Source of the DNA: Marivivens sp. LCG002
GTDB taxonomy: Bacteria > Pseudomonadota > Alphaproteobacteria > Rhodobacterales > Rhodobacteraceae
DNA length: 64,000 nt
Assembly (NCBI RefSeq): GCF_030264275.1
Contig: NZ_CP127165.1
Coordinates: 2,282,001-2,346,000 of the forward strand
Direction of reading: 5' to 3'
This document shows positions 44,234 to 53,317 of the stretch, in pieces (position 1 is the first letter of the stretch; every line of letters starts with the position of its first letter). A program made the translations under genes and the position numbers. A model generated the notes under the pieces. That model was not told the DNA's origin. It made no database searches and saw only the letters and a list, made by a program, of their open reading frames with translations.

Positions 44234-46804
44234 TTAGTTCTTCGAGAAGAGTGAACCTACCGCTTCTTCGCTTATGTCCGGCATCGCTCCCACATGCGCA
44301 GCCTTGAGAACCTTATTAAGAATTTCTTGGGTCATCTCAGAGCGCGGCGGCGGGGAAAATCTACTCCTTTTTGCATTCTTGATGTCATCTAGTTTGACCT
44401 CGAGACGCTTAGCAAGCAGAGCTTGCGGTATTAGATTTCCTTGGTCATCACGCGGATATAAGCCAAAGAGATCATGAGCGATCGCTCGGATGAACTGCCT
44501 GAAGGCAGCGGCCTCAACCCCTCCTCTCTGCTGAACATTAGAGACCCCAAATCGGACCCTTGCGATGCTCGCTCGCTTATTATCGCGCCGGACATTCTGA
44601 GCACTCTTTCGATAAGAGATGAACTCGTCATAATCCTTAGGCGCCCGAAAGCTCCCGTCAACACAAGGGATCCGCTTAAAGTCATAATCCACGTTAACAC
44701 TTCGATCTTCCTTTACCTCGACCAGATCAGCATACTTTCGATCATAAATAGATTGGGCAGAGCAAAGCCTTGTAAGCTCCCATTTCCCCATCTTGTCATC
44801 GTCCGCTAGGTAAGCTTGAATTTCTGGAGGGTTGAGCTTCATGCCCGCTCTCGCGCAGTGCTCTACCTTGCCACCATCCCTTAGGATGTAACCTCTTGTC
44901 TTGAATACTTCTACATTGTCACCGACATGCTTCACTTCAACCGGCATTGGTGCACAGCCCATATTTGCAAGACCAGCCGCTATCACCCCGATTGCTGGCT
45001 TCGCATCAATCGCTTCACGCAAGCCGGGCACATCATCGATACCCCTGCCCCTTTCAAAACGAATATTGGGAAAAACAGCTAGTGCACCATCAGTGGTAGC
45101 CGCGACGACGCTACCACCTGACTCTTCTATCGCATCAATTAACTCTACTAGAGCAGCTCGCACGGTGCCGGTAATCATCGAAGCATATGGAGCGAACGTA
45201 ATAGCCGACTGCCCTAGCTCTTCCGAAGTCTCAAAACTACGGACATTGCGTGGCTTAATTCCCTGCGCGAGCTTACCGTAGAAAGAGTTCGTCATCTCTT
45301 TGTAGGTTAACTCCTGTAGCGAGCCTTTGACCTCTGCACGGCGCTTTGTGACCAGCTCTTTCAGATAACTCGCAAATGCGAGCTCCACATCCCCCATGCT
45401 CGTATCAGCTAAGATCAATTCATGCCGAAGAACCCGTATCTCAGCATTCTTCTTTAAAGCGGCAAGGAGCTCATAGGTAGTAGCGTAACCAACACCTTCG
45501 AGTGGATATATTATACCTGCTTCTTCTGCATCAACAGGTATACAAGGCCACTTACAGTCCTCAGGGAACTTAAATGCAACACGTGCGACTGATACAACTA
45601 CAGAGTTTTTTTGCTGAGACTGAAGCTGTTGAACATGTGCGGTAAATGTAGAGGCATCGATTTCATCTTCTTTTTCATTTTCAATTAAGTCTTCCGAAAA
45701 TCTTAAGATTGGAAGAGCCGCCGCAACAGAGGGGTAGCAAGATGTGAAATCGATATCCAGGACAAGGCATCCTGCAAAACTCGCGGGGACAGCAACATTT
45801 AGCCCACCTGCGAAGGACTGCGCAAAGAGAGGTTCACTTAAAGTCCGTTCTTCAGACACTTCTAAGTCAATCTTCTTGTATTTACGCCTCTCCACTAATG
45901 AGAATACTCTTGCAAACTCCTTACTATCAGTGAAAGCGCGGTAGCCTGAGACAGCGAAGCCTCCTAGAGTAACAGGCATTGTATCAAGGCGGAGCACATC
46001 ATGCGCGAACTCCTTCATACGCTGATAATAAGCTAGGCAAATCCGGCAATCCGTGATGCCGTAGAGATCAAACAGATCTTCATCGACTATCGAGAGCTGG
46101 CGCATTTCGCGAATAGCACCTTCAGGGAGGCCTACTTTAGATATACCGACTGTCTCACCAAGGTATTCTAATTTACCCTTGCCTGTCGCAGCTAAGGTGG
46201 TTGTATCAAATACTCTTAGGCTAATTTGTCTTTCGTTTCTTTTGATATCAAGCGGATACTCGAAAAAGCCTAAGCTCAATGGGACTTTCCTTACTATCTT
46301 CAAGTAATTAGCAAGTTGGAAGCGATCAGAAAGTGCAGCCCATTCGGCTGTGCCGAAGTGACTTATCATGATAACTCCACCAAGATCATTCTTTCGATTG
46401 TATTGTAAGCTCCGAACGCTCAGCCCCAGAAGAGCAGCGATTGTATCAATGATTTGAGCAAGGCTTAATCGAACCCCTTTATCGACTTTGAAAATTAATT
46501 CTAAGAAACGGCCATCGGAACTTATCGCGGTGACCTGATAGCTAACAATATCGTTCTTCGCACCATCTCGCACGTATTCTGTGTCGAGCGAGAAAATAAG
46601 TGTAGCCCCTCTGGTGTTAAACCCAATCTTATGAGCCCATAGCGGAACTTTTACACTTTCACGATTAAATAAGCTATATACTCGAACTTTTGAACCCTTC
46701 GGGGCTCTTACTTTCGAAGCATTTTGCCCAATCAAAAAGGTATCGCAATCATCTGAGTAAGAAATTCCACATCGATCTACTCGGCCGCCTACAATATCCA
46801 ACAT
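44234..46804 (-). CDS. Family B DNA polymerase, candidate primer-independent PolB (piPolB)
   Basis: 856 aa from the ATG at 46804, with AAGGAAA upstream; a GTG at 46834 is less likely. Exonuclease: Exo I FSLDTEYV (D74, E76), Exo II in ISHFGTAEW (about 148-155), Exo III YGITD (Y248-D252). Polymerase: motif A DFTSCYP (D352), motif B KEMTNSFYG (K502-G510), motif C TTDG (570-573) in place of the common DTDS, and FKTRGYIL as KxY. About 150 residues separate motifs A and B, enough for a TPR2-type insertion. Length, element setting and the motif C change fit piPolB, the polymerase that defines pipolins; a protein-primed phage/plasmid PolB is the alternative. The catalytic aspartates D352 and D572 are kept. 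Confidence 0.83.
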   Translation of the reverse strand: MLDIVGGRVDRCGISYSDDCDTFLIGQNASKVRAPKGSKVRVYSLFNRESVKVPLWAHKIGFNTRGATLIFSLDTEYVRDGAKNDIVSYQVTAISSDGRFLELIFKVDKGVRLSLAQIIDTIAALLGLSVRSLQYNRKNDLGGVIMISHFGTAEWAALSDRFQLANYLKIVRKVPLSLGFFEYPLDIKRNERQISLRVFDTTTLAATGKGKLEYLGETVGISKVGLPEGAIREMRQLSIVDEDLFDLYGITDCRICLAYYQRMKEFAHDVLRLDTMPVTLGGFAVSGYRAFTDSKEFARVFSLVERRKYKKIDLEVSEERTLSEPLFAQSFAGGLNVAVPASFAGCLVLDIDFTSCYPSVAAALPILRFSEDLIENEKEDEIDASTFTAHVQQLQSQQKNSVVVSVARVAFKFPEDCKWPCIPVDAEEAGIIYPLEGVGYATTYELLAALKKNAEIRVLRHELILADTSMGDVELAFASYLKELVTKRRAEVKGSLQELTYKEMTNSFYGKLAQGIKPRNVRSFETSEELGQSAITFAPYASMITGTVRAALVELIDAIEESGGSVVAATTDGALAVFPNIRFERGRGIDDVPGLREAIDAKPAIGVIAAGLANMGCAPMPVEVKHVGDNVEVFKTRGYILRDGGKVEHCARAGMKLNPPEIQAYLADDDKMGKWELTRLCSAQSIYDRKYADLVEVKEDRSVNVDYDFKRIPCVDGSFRAPKDYDEFISYRKSAQNVRRDNKRASIARVRFGVSNVQQRGGVEAAAFRQFIRAIAHDLFGLYPRDDQGNLIPQALLAKRLEVKLDDIKNAKRSRFSPPPRSEMTQEILNKVLKAAHVGAMPDISEEAVGSLFSKN

Positions 46805-47029
46805 AATAATTTCCTTAACAAAGTTGCACGCCACAAAATCTGCTGGCGTTAACTATTTAGCAGGAAAGTATTAAATATGATTTTAGCCTACGCTTGGCCG
46901 GATAAGTAGTCGATCTTGAATAACGCGGATCACATCAAGAGGGCCGCGTTTTGCGGCTGATCGGGCGCGGCTTTGGCCGCCATGTATTGACCCAGCTTAA
47001 TCTGCTCAGGTTAAGCCGCTAATTTGAAT

Positions 47030-47900
47030 GCCTCAGCAGGCGTGCGCATTGCAAGAGCCTGATGAGGGCGGTGGTTGTTGTAGAAGCTGATCCAGTCACC
47101 GATGACGCGGGTCGCATGTTGGATGCTCTCAAAGCGATGGCGATGAACGCATTGCTCCTTGAGCGTTCGGATGACGCGCTCGACCATGCCGTTCTGCTGC
47201 GGGCAGTGCGGGGGTGATGAACTCCTGCTTCAGGCCATAGCTGCGGACTGGGGCCGTGAAGTGGCGGCTGGTGAAGACTAGGCCATTGTCCGACCTCAGC
47301 AGGAATTCCTGATCGACTTTGCTCAGTGTGCCAAATCTGGCAATCAAGGCGTGCTCGAGCGCGGCGCTGGCCGTTGTGGCCTTGCCGGTGCGGGACAGGT
47401 GCCAGCCCAGCAATTCGCGCGTATGGCAGTCGATCACCAGCGCCAGAGAAGCCCAGCCATCCTTGCCGGCCCAGACCCGCGCCAGATCCGTCGACCAGCG
47501 CTCGTTCGGCGCGGTGGCGACGGAGGGCACGGCCTGAATCCGGGGGCGCATACCGATTGCTGTTTGCGGACTGCCATCCCTAGAGCTGGAAAAATCTGCT
47601 GCACTGTGTTCTTATTGAAACCGAGCAGCCAGGCCACAGTCCTGTAGCCGAACGATGGCTCTTGCTCGATCATGGCCTTAATCGGCTCGGCAAAGCGGGG
47701 ATCGACCTTCGGAGCGGCTTTGGTCGGCGTGTAATAGACCGTTCGCCTCGGGATGCCGAACTAGGCGCAAAGCTTGGCGATCAACACTATGATACCCTCC
47801 GACAGCAAGCCCTGCTGGATACTCCGGATCAATTCCCGTCCTGCACATCCAACAGGGCTTGCAGCTTTTTTCGCGCACGCAGCTCCAGCATGGCCTCGCC
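47030..47900 (-). pseudogene. IS3-type OrfB transposase, degenerate
   Basis: Pieces of the integrase core lie in different frames: HTH-side fragment around 47,678-47,900, MIEQEPSFGYRTVAWLLGF at 47,673 downwards, WSTDLARVW...LRSDNGLVF in the frame 47,129-47,551, then a frameshift before the final NGMVERV segment. It also has an in-frame stop. Non-functional. Confidence 0.8.
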
Positions 47901-48146
47901 ATAGGCCTCCTGCAGATCCTTGAGCTGCTTCTCGTATTGCTCGCGGATGTCGAGCGGATTGGCCCGCAATGAGTTCTCCATCCCTCGCTTTGCGTCTTCG
48001 ACCCAGCCCTCGATCTCGGAAGGCGTCAGGTCGAACGACCGGCTGGCCTCGGCCACCGTGGTTTTGCCCTGAATGATCTCGATGACGAGCGCCGTCTTAC
48101 GCTTCGCTGTCCACCGTTTGATGCTGTCGTCCATTGTCATACTCAT
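47829..48146 (-). CDS. IS3-type OrfA
   Basis: 105-aa HTH protein nearly identical to the first 90 residues of the copy-1 transposase. The junction has six A's, so OrfA ends on its own (KLQALLDVQDGN) and OrfB would need a -1 slip. It may still be made, but its OrfB partner is broken here. Confidence 0.75.
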   Translation of the reverse strand: MSMTMDDSIKRWTAKRKTALVIEIIQGKTTVAEASRSFDLTPSEIEGWVEDAKRGMENSLRANPLDIREQYEKQLKDLQEAYGEAMLELRARKKLQALLDVQDGN

Positions 48147-48195
48147 CGCTACCTTCTCCTTTGTAGCATGAGCAGATTTTCAGTGGGTCATTACA

Positions 48196-48395
48196 GCAGC
48201 TCCCTGGCTCCAGCCCGGATAACCCCGGTCAGAGGATCGGGCGAAAATTCAGATGGCGGTTCGAACGGGAAAACAGTAAAATTGTGCATGGCGGCGTATG
48301 CTTTCTCTTCGAGATTGACGGCGTCTTGAACACCGCCATAATATGCCGCCTACTTCACCCCATCACCAACTTTCGGGCATAACTCCTCAGTCAAA
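48196..48395 (-). pseudogene. IS256-family transposase remnant, N-terminal fragment
   Basis: On the minus strand an IS256-type left end (GTTGGTGATGGGG..., near 48,380) leads to an ATG at 48,289 and about 31 codons (EFSPDPLTGVIRAGARELL) before the IS3-type copy 2 truncates it. It is similar in position, but not identical in sequence, to the remnant at 35,410. Confidence 0.7.
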
Positions 48396-48970
48396 GTCTT
48401 CGACGCCACACAGGGCAAGTTTGCTTTATCTGCCTGTCCATAGCGTTCAGGCTGAGCCTTGGATCATGAACTTGCCCCTTTTAGATCGGAAATTTGGGGA
48501 TAGCCGTAGAGGCATAGGTCTACGCCTAAACACGCGCTAGAGTCTGATATCGGCATCATCATCGATAGTGTCTGCCATCGTCGCCAGACCGCGACCTAAA
48601 AGTTATGGATCGTCAAAGTAGTGCTGCATGACCAAGTTTATAATTCTCTGGTCGCGCCGCAATGGCGATCCCTACCTCAACCTAAAGTATAGTCATAAGA
48701 GGCTAATGCTGATGGGAGGAAATGCAGCACTTTCTGGCGAGGCAACTGGGTAACTTTGCAAGCTGAGCTGTAGCCGCTGAGGTCGCTTCACATCCTGCTC
48801 GGCTAGCAAAAAGAATCGAGAAAAATCCGCTGCAGCATAAGTGTCCTACCAATTAGTTAATATCTTTAAGAAATCGGCAAACCTTTGTGGTTAGATTAAG
48901 TGTCGCAGATAGCGACCACCACAGGCTGACCTTCTGCGCTTAATTTTGTTCAGGAGGCGAAGTCCACTAG
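48396..48970. other. Non-coding gap before the recombinase block
   Basis: 575 bases without a convincing gene; short frames here have no coding character. It may contain the promoter for the HTH-recombinase operon. AGGAGG lies 13 bases before the start at 48,971. Confidence 0.5.
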
Positions 48971-49450
48971 ATGTTGGAAAATAAGAAAAATAGGCCAGAT
49001 CTAACGGCCATCACTAAAAATCACCCAAATTACGAAAGTTCAATGCTGCCTAGTCCCCTCGCGGGAAATGGGCTGTCGAACCAACTAACCGTGGAGCAAG
49101 CGGCTAAACACTTTAAACTAAGTGCCGCGACACTTCGCAAGAAAATACAAGCGAACGAAATCGAGGCTTTCAGCGTCGGAAGGCAATACCGCTTTACGTG
49201 GGCGAGTATCTGGGCGTGCGAGAGTGGTCATTTACCTCGCATCGGCAATCATGCGCGATACAAAGAGAACTTATTAGCCAAGTTAGATATAGCATTGGCG
49301 CTACAAATTAGCGTGCGAACTGTTGAGCGCTGGATTTTTGACGGCATGCCAACCCGTAATGTCTTCGGGAGCGTCCGCCTCAACCCACATGACGTCACTG
49401 ACTGGTTGCGCGGGCGACATATCGATCTACCCGATGGATGGTGGCATTGA
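48971..49450 (+). CDS. Double helix-turn-helix excisionase-like protein
   Basis: 159 aa with two MerR/HTH_17-like units: LTVEQAAKHFKLSAATLRKKI followed by VGRQYRFTWASIW (about 38-83), and LDIALALQISVRTVERWI followed by FGSVRLNPHDVTDWL (about 98-150). Each has the HTH then a beta wing, as in AlpA/Xis proteins. The duplication in one chain is unusual. It lies directly upstream of the recombinase pair and probably directs excision or controls these genes. Confidence 0.75.
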   Translation: MLENKKNRPDLTAITKNHPNYESSMLPSPLAGNGLSNQLTVEQAAKHFKLSAATLRKKIQANEIEAFSVGRQYRFTWASIWACESGHLPRIGNHARYKENLLAKLDIALALQISVRTVERWIFDGMPTRNVFGSVRLNPHDVTDWLRGRHIDLPDGWWH

Positions 49451-49716
49451 TGAGCCTAGTCTGTCGCACAAAAATAATATCTGAAACCACGACACGGGAA
49501 AACTATTCCCGCCAGTCGCACAAATGCCCCCAAACATCAATCGGCGTAATGTATGGGGGCGGTAATTCCAAATTCGGAATAATTCCGTCGGGATGTGCAA
49601 AATCGCGACTAATCCAGCGCGCACAGAACCTTTCAAATGAAGCTCCTCGTGATGCTGCTCAGCCGTCATCGTCTTTGGCCACGATGACGCCTTGGCATCA
49701 TCAAACAGGAGAACTT

Positions 49717-51639
49717 ATGAGAGCCCCATCAGAAACCAACAATATCAAAAGCGCTTGCATTGCAGACGTAATCAGCTGGGCAAAAGAGCGCAAGCTGTCC
49801 CGAGACGTAGTCTATGAGTTACTCAAGATTGCCCCCCGCCTTGCAATGTCTGAAGAGGACTTAGCCTGCATTCCAGCAGACCTCGAATATTTTGAAAAGA
49901 TAATCGTTCCGTCGCCCTACGGTTCAGTTTCGAACGCCTCAGACCTAGAGGCGGCGCGCAAGCGCGGCAACTCTCGTATTCGGAGCTGTCTCATAAAGTT
50001 CTGGGGCAAAGCTCCCAGCACCTCCACCCCTTCATCGGCTTCATACACAGCGCTTATCGAAGCGATAAAGAGCAAGGAAGGTATGATCAATCGAGGAGCC
50101 CACTTCTCGACTGGCACACACTTACCGCTTTACACGATACTAAGACTAGCACGCGTCCCTGCCGGCGAACTCGATCAAAATGAAATCAACTACATGTTTG
50201 AAGCTAGCACGAGCGAAGGTCGCAAGTCGCTCAAGAAGGCCGTAAAGCTATTCAATTTCTTACAGTCACATAAGTCCACCTGGCCTGAAATCACTCATCT
50301 ATTGCCTGCGGAAGAGCTGCAGGTTCCTAGGCGAAAAGAGAGAGCGTCAAGGATTTTTTGGATCGAATTTACAAACACATTCAGGACCAACGCTGAAAAA
50401 CTATTCGCGAATACGTTGGTCAATCCTGACGAGCTTGCGGCTTTAGTGAAAAAGATGATGGCCGAAGGCAAATCATCGGATGAGATCAACCAATTTGTTC
50501 ATGAACGAGTTTCCAAAAGAGACCGGATTTCCAAAAATAATAATACCGCGATAACGGGGTATAAGTCTTCGCTTACATGGCTCGCTCGCACTTATCTCAA
50601 GAGTAACACAATCCAAAGTCTCAATGACCCGCTCCAGCTCTTTGATAGAACGATCATCCAAGACACTATTGAAGCTCATCTCGAACGTTGCTCAACCTCT
50701 ATAAAATTCAAAGACCCAAGGCGAAGCTCAACCCTCAAATCTAAATTGGTGAATCTGCGAACGCTCGCCAAACACGGCTTGCGCTCCGAAAGCATTTCCG
50801 CAGACCTGGAGGCGCTCTTCGTCGCCTATGATGAATTCATCATAAAGCAGCGGGAAATGACAGAAGATGCTGATGCAATCTGCTCGGCACTTCAGCAAAA
50901 TCCGCGCCTAGCGGCTCGATTGGTAAACGCTCCGAGCGCGTTGGCAGAACTCGCAAGCGATAAATTGGTCGTGGCTCAGCAAGCAACAGACACGGCAAAG
51001 GAGATAAGCGCGCTCAGACTATTCGCTGTAGCGGCACTTTATGCAATTCAGTTGTGCAGGCCGCTCCGAACACGCAATTTGATTACCCTGCGCTATCGAG
51101 CCGCGGATCAGCTACCGACAAATCTGCGCTGGCTCAAAGAGGCCAAGAGCGCCGAAATTTACTTCCCAGCATTTGAGATCAAAAACAATCGACCAGTGAG
51201 AATTTCAATAACCGGCAAAGATGCGAAGATTCTATGGGACTGGCAAAAAGTCCATCGACGGCGGTTTATAGAACTAACCAACTTGGAGGATGGACCCTAC
51301 CTTTTCCCTGGTTCGGCCACACCCAGGCTGCAACGGAATGGTTCAGACCTACCCGCTGGGACCATGTCTCCCTCAGCATTTGGCGAGCTTTGGGCAAAGG
51401 GTGATCGAGTCATTGGACTTGGACTCACACCACACTCGTGCCGTCATGCGGTTGCAACGCTCATACTTGCCCACGAACCAGGCAATTATGCCAAGGCAGC
51501 GGCAGTGCTCGCCGACAGTGAAGATACCGTTCGTAAGCACTATGGCAAAGACAGCGGGGAAGCCGCTGCCCAATCAGTTCGCAGGCTGCTCCTGGCTGAA
51601 TACCCTAACATTTTCAAAAAGATCGGAGGGCAATTCTGA
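49717..51639 (+). CDS. Tyrosine recombinase 1 (large)
   Basis: 640 aa from the ATG at 49717, preceded by CAGGAGAACTT; the frame is open from 49438, with another coupled start at 49450 (733 aa at most), but the extra N-terminus looks non-coding. The catalytic domain at the C-terminus has R in CRPLRTRNLITL, HxxR in HSCRHAVATL and the Tyr in VRKHYGKDSGE. It overlaps the next recombinase (TGATG). The long N-terminal half (about 400 aa) is unassigned and may hold an extended DNA-binding part. Confidence 0.8.
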   Translation: MRAPSETNNIKSACIADVISWAKERKLSRDVVYELLKIAPRLAMSEEDLACIPADLEYFEKIIVPSPYGSVSNASDLEAARKRGNSRIRSCLIKFWGKAPSTSTPSSASYTALIEAIKSKEGMINRGAHFSTGTHLPLYTILRLARVPAGELDQNEINYMFEASTSEGRKSLKKAVKLFNFLQSHKSTWPEITHLLPAEELQVPRRKERASRIFWIEFTNTFRTNAEKLFANTLVNPDELAALVKKMMAEGKSSDEINQFVHERVSKRDRISKNNNTAITGYKSSLTWLARTYLKSNTIQSLNDPLQLFDRTIIQDTIEAHLERCSTSIKFKDPRRSSTLKSKLVNLRTLAKHGLRSESISADLEALFVAYDEFIIKQREMTEDADAICSALQQNPRLAARLVNAPSALAELASDKLVVAQQATDTAKEISALRLFAVAALYAIQLCRPLRTRNLITLRYRAADQLPTNLRWLKEAKSAEIYFPAFEIKNNRPVRISITGKDAKILWDWQKVHRRRFIELTNLEDGPYLFPGSATPRLQRNGSDLPAGTMSPSAFGELWAKGDRVIGLGLTPHSCRHAVATLILAHEPGNYAKAAAVLADSEDTVRKHYGKDSGEAAAQSVRRLLLAEYPNIFKKIGGQF

Positions 51640-52979
51640 TGAAACGATCAATCGCTGAGGCACGCCTCGCATCAACCCCCGCCTATATCCGAAAAGCGAT
51701 GCTTGAGGACCACGGCAAACTAGCAAATGGCGCTGTAGCTGTAATCGACCGATTTTTCTCGATTGTCACCGCGAGAAATGAACCAATTGACTTGCCCTCG
51801 TCCGCTAGTTTTCGTGATGCGGCAAGCTCTGAACCTACCTTCCGATTGCTACTGCGAACTCTCGTCTCATACGCTCCAAATGTTTCTACGGCCGAAGCTA
51901 TGGTCGTAAAAAATGAATGGGTCTCAAAGAGACCAAGTTGCTGTAAATCCGAGCAGAAAACGCAGCCGAGCTCCAACTCAGAAATTGAGGCCACAAGCTG
52001 GCCCAAACTCTGGCAAAGCTATTTGCCAGGCCTCAAAGCCGCAAAGTTGAAACCCGCGACATTGAAACGCAATATCGCAAGGATCAATGTCTGTTCAAGA
52101 ATAGTAAAGGAATACGACCTACCGAGCGATCTCTCGTTCATTACCGCTTACGAGATAACCAAAATACTATCTACGCAGCCAAAGCCTAAGAAGGCGATCA
52201 CGATCGCTGGCTATATTTATGCGCTTGTAACTTTGGGCCGTCACGGCGGTGCCGATCCAATAGGTCTGTCGGCGCTACAGTTTATCCATCAAGAACAAAT
52301 AGCGATTTCTCGTGGCCAGGATAAGGATAAATATTCTCGGATCCAGATGATGGTCGATCACGGCTCTTACCAAAAAATCGCTGAAACCATTGCGCGACTT
52401 AGATGTGCGGCGAACGAAGCCCCTTCACACTCGTATACCCGAAGCAAAATGCTCCAAAGCGCCGCAATTTGTGCTGTGGCGTTGAATATTCCTCCTCGCA
52501 CAAGTGATATGGCTAAATGGTCAATCGGCGAAGAACTCGTGAGGTCCGCCGATGGAAGTTGGACCCTAAGCTGGCGGCAGGAGAAAACAGACAGAGAAAT
52601 CTCTGGGGGTAGACTTTGGCCGGAAGTTGCTGAGATATTGGATGAGCATCTACTCTGTGGTCGTCCAAGAAGGTTTATTTCGGCGCGATACCACGAATGT
52701 GTGGGGCTAAACTGGCTGACCTTAAAGACGGATCAATACGCAGCGAAATGGCCTTCGTTGGTGTTCAAGGAAGCCGTTGGTATTCCCCTCCATGATCTAC
52801 GCACCCTGCTTGCCGACTTTCTTAGGCTGCATGAACCAGAAACAGCGGCCGATATCATTCAAACGTCTCTTGGTCATGCCACGAAATCAGCAGGTTCGGC
52901 GTATCGGAGCGATTGTGAAGGCGACCTAGCTGCAAGGTATTGGGCGACGATCCGTATGGAGATTGCCAAATGCAAATAA
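51639..52979 (+). CDS. Tyrosine recombinase 2
   Basis: 446 aa, with ATG overlapping the stop of recombinase 1 and GGAGGG eight bases upstream. Catalytic landmarks: R in PPRTSDMAKWS, HxxR in HDLRTLLADF, and H...Y in LGHATKSAGSAYR. The core-binding domain precedes it (about residues 120-210). It is likely to act with recombinase 1, the two being translationally coupled. Confidence 0.83.
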   Translation: MKRSIAEARLASTPAYIRKAMLEDHGKLANGAVAVIDRFFSIVTARNEPIDLPSSASFRDAASSEPTFRLLLRTLVSYAPNVSTAEAMVVKNEWVSKRPSCCKSEQKTQPSSNSEIEATSWPKLWQSYLPGLKAAKLKPATLKRNIARINVCSRIVKEYDLPSDLSFITAYEITKILSTQPKPKKAITIAGYIYALVTLGRHGGADPIGLSALQFIHQEQIAISRGQDKDKYSRIQMMVDHGSYQKIAETIARLRCAANEAPSHSYTRSKMLQSAAICAVALNIPPRTSDMAKWSIGEELVRSADGSWTLSWRQEKTDREISGGRLWPEVAEILDEHLLCGRPRRFISARYHECVGLNWLTLKTDQYAAKWPSLVFKEAVGIPLHDLRTLLADFLRLHEPETAADIIQTSLGHATKSAGSAYRSDCEGDLAARYWATIRMEIAKCK

Positions 52980-53048
52980 ACTCTACACAGCGATCAAGAC
53001 GAACGTCGCCAACTTGTTCACTCGATTTCCCAAGCTGGAGGTATGTGC

Positions 53049-53306
53049 ATGAGTGAACACGTAGATCAGAAAAGTTTTTATAGCCGTGGCGCACTACCTG
53101 TGCCCACGAAGCGAGGCCTGTCTCGAGACGAGGCAGCCGCCTACATTGGAATTAGTCCAACAAAATTCGACGAGATGGTCGCGGATGGCCGCATGCCTAC
53201 TCCCAAGCGCATCGACGCTCGACGAGTCTGGGACGTCCACCAATTAGACAGCTTCTTTGACAAGCTCCCTGGAAGCGAAACCGTCACTGACAATCCCTGG
53301 GATTAA
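53049..53306 (+). CDS. AlpA/Xis-like excisionase
   Basis: 85 aa from the ATG at 53049 (MSEHVDQK), seven bases after GGAGG; an ATG at 53043 is too close. HTH LSRDEAAAYIGISPTKFDEMV with wing RMPTPKRIDARRVWDV. Small winged-helix directionality factor next to the integrase, expected to promote excision or control int. Confidence 0.82.
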   Translation: MSEHVDQKSFYSRGALPVPTKRGLSRDEAAAYIGISPTKFDEMVADGRMPTPKRIDARRVWDVHQLDSFFDKLPGSETVTDNPWD

Positions 53307-53317
53307 GGTAATATTAT

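Larger units (their letters stand above)
46983..48195 (-). mobile_element. IS3-type insertion sequence, copy 2 (inverted, decayed)
   Basis: 1213 bp, bounded by TGTATTGACCCAG on the left and TGGGTCATTACA on the right, so the same element as 35929-37142 in the opposite direction. It is inserted in another IS256-type remnant. OrfA (47829-48146, minus, 105 aa) is intact. OrfB carries a stop (a TAG in place of Trp at about 47,762) and several frameshifts. Confidence 0.88.
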
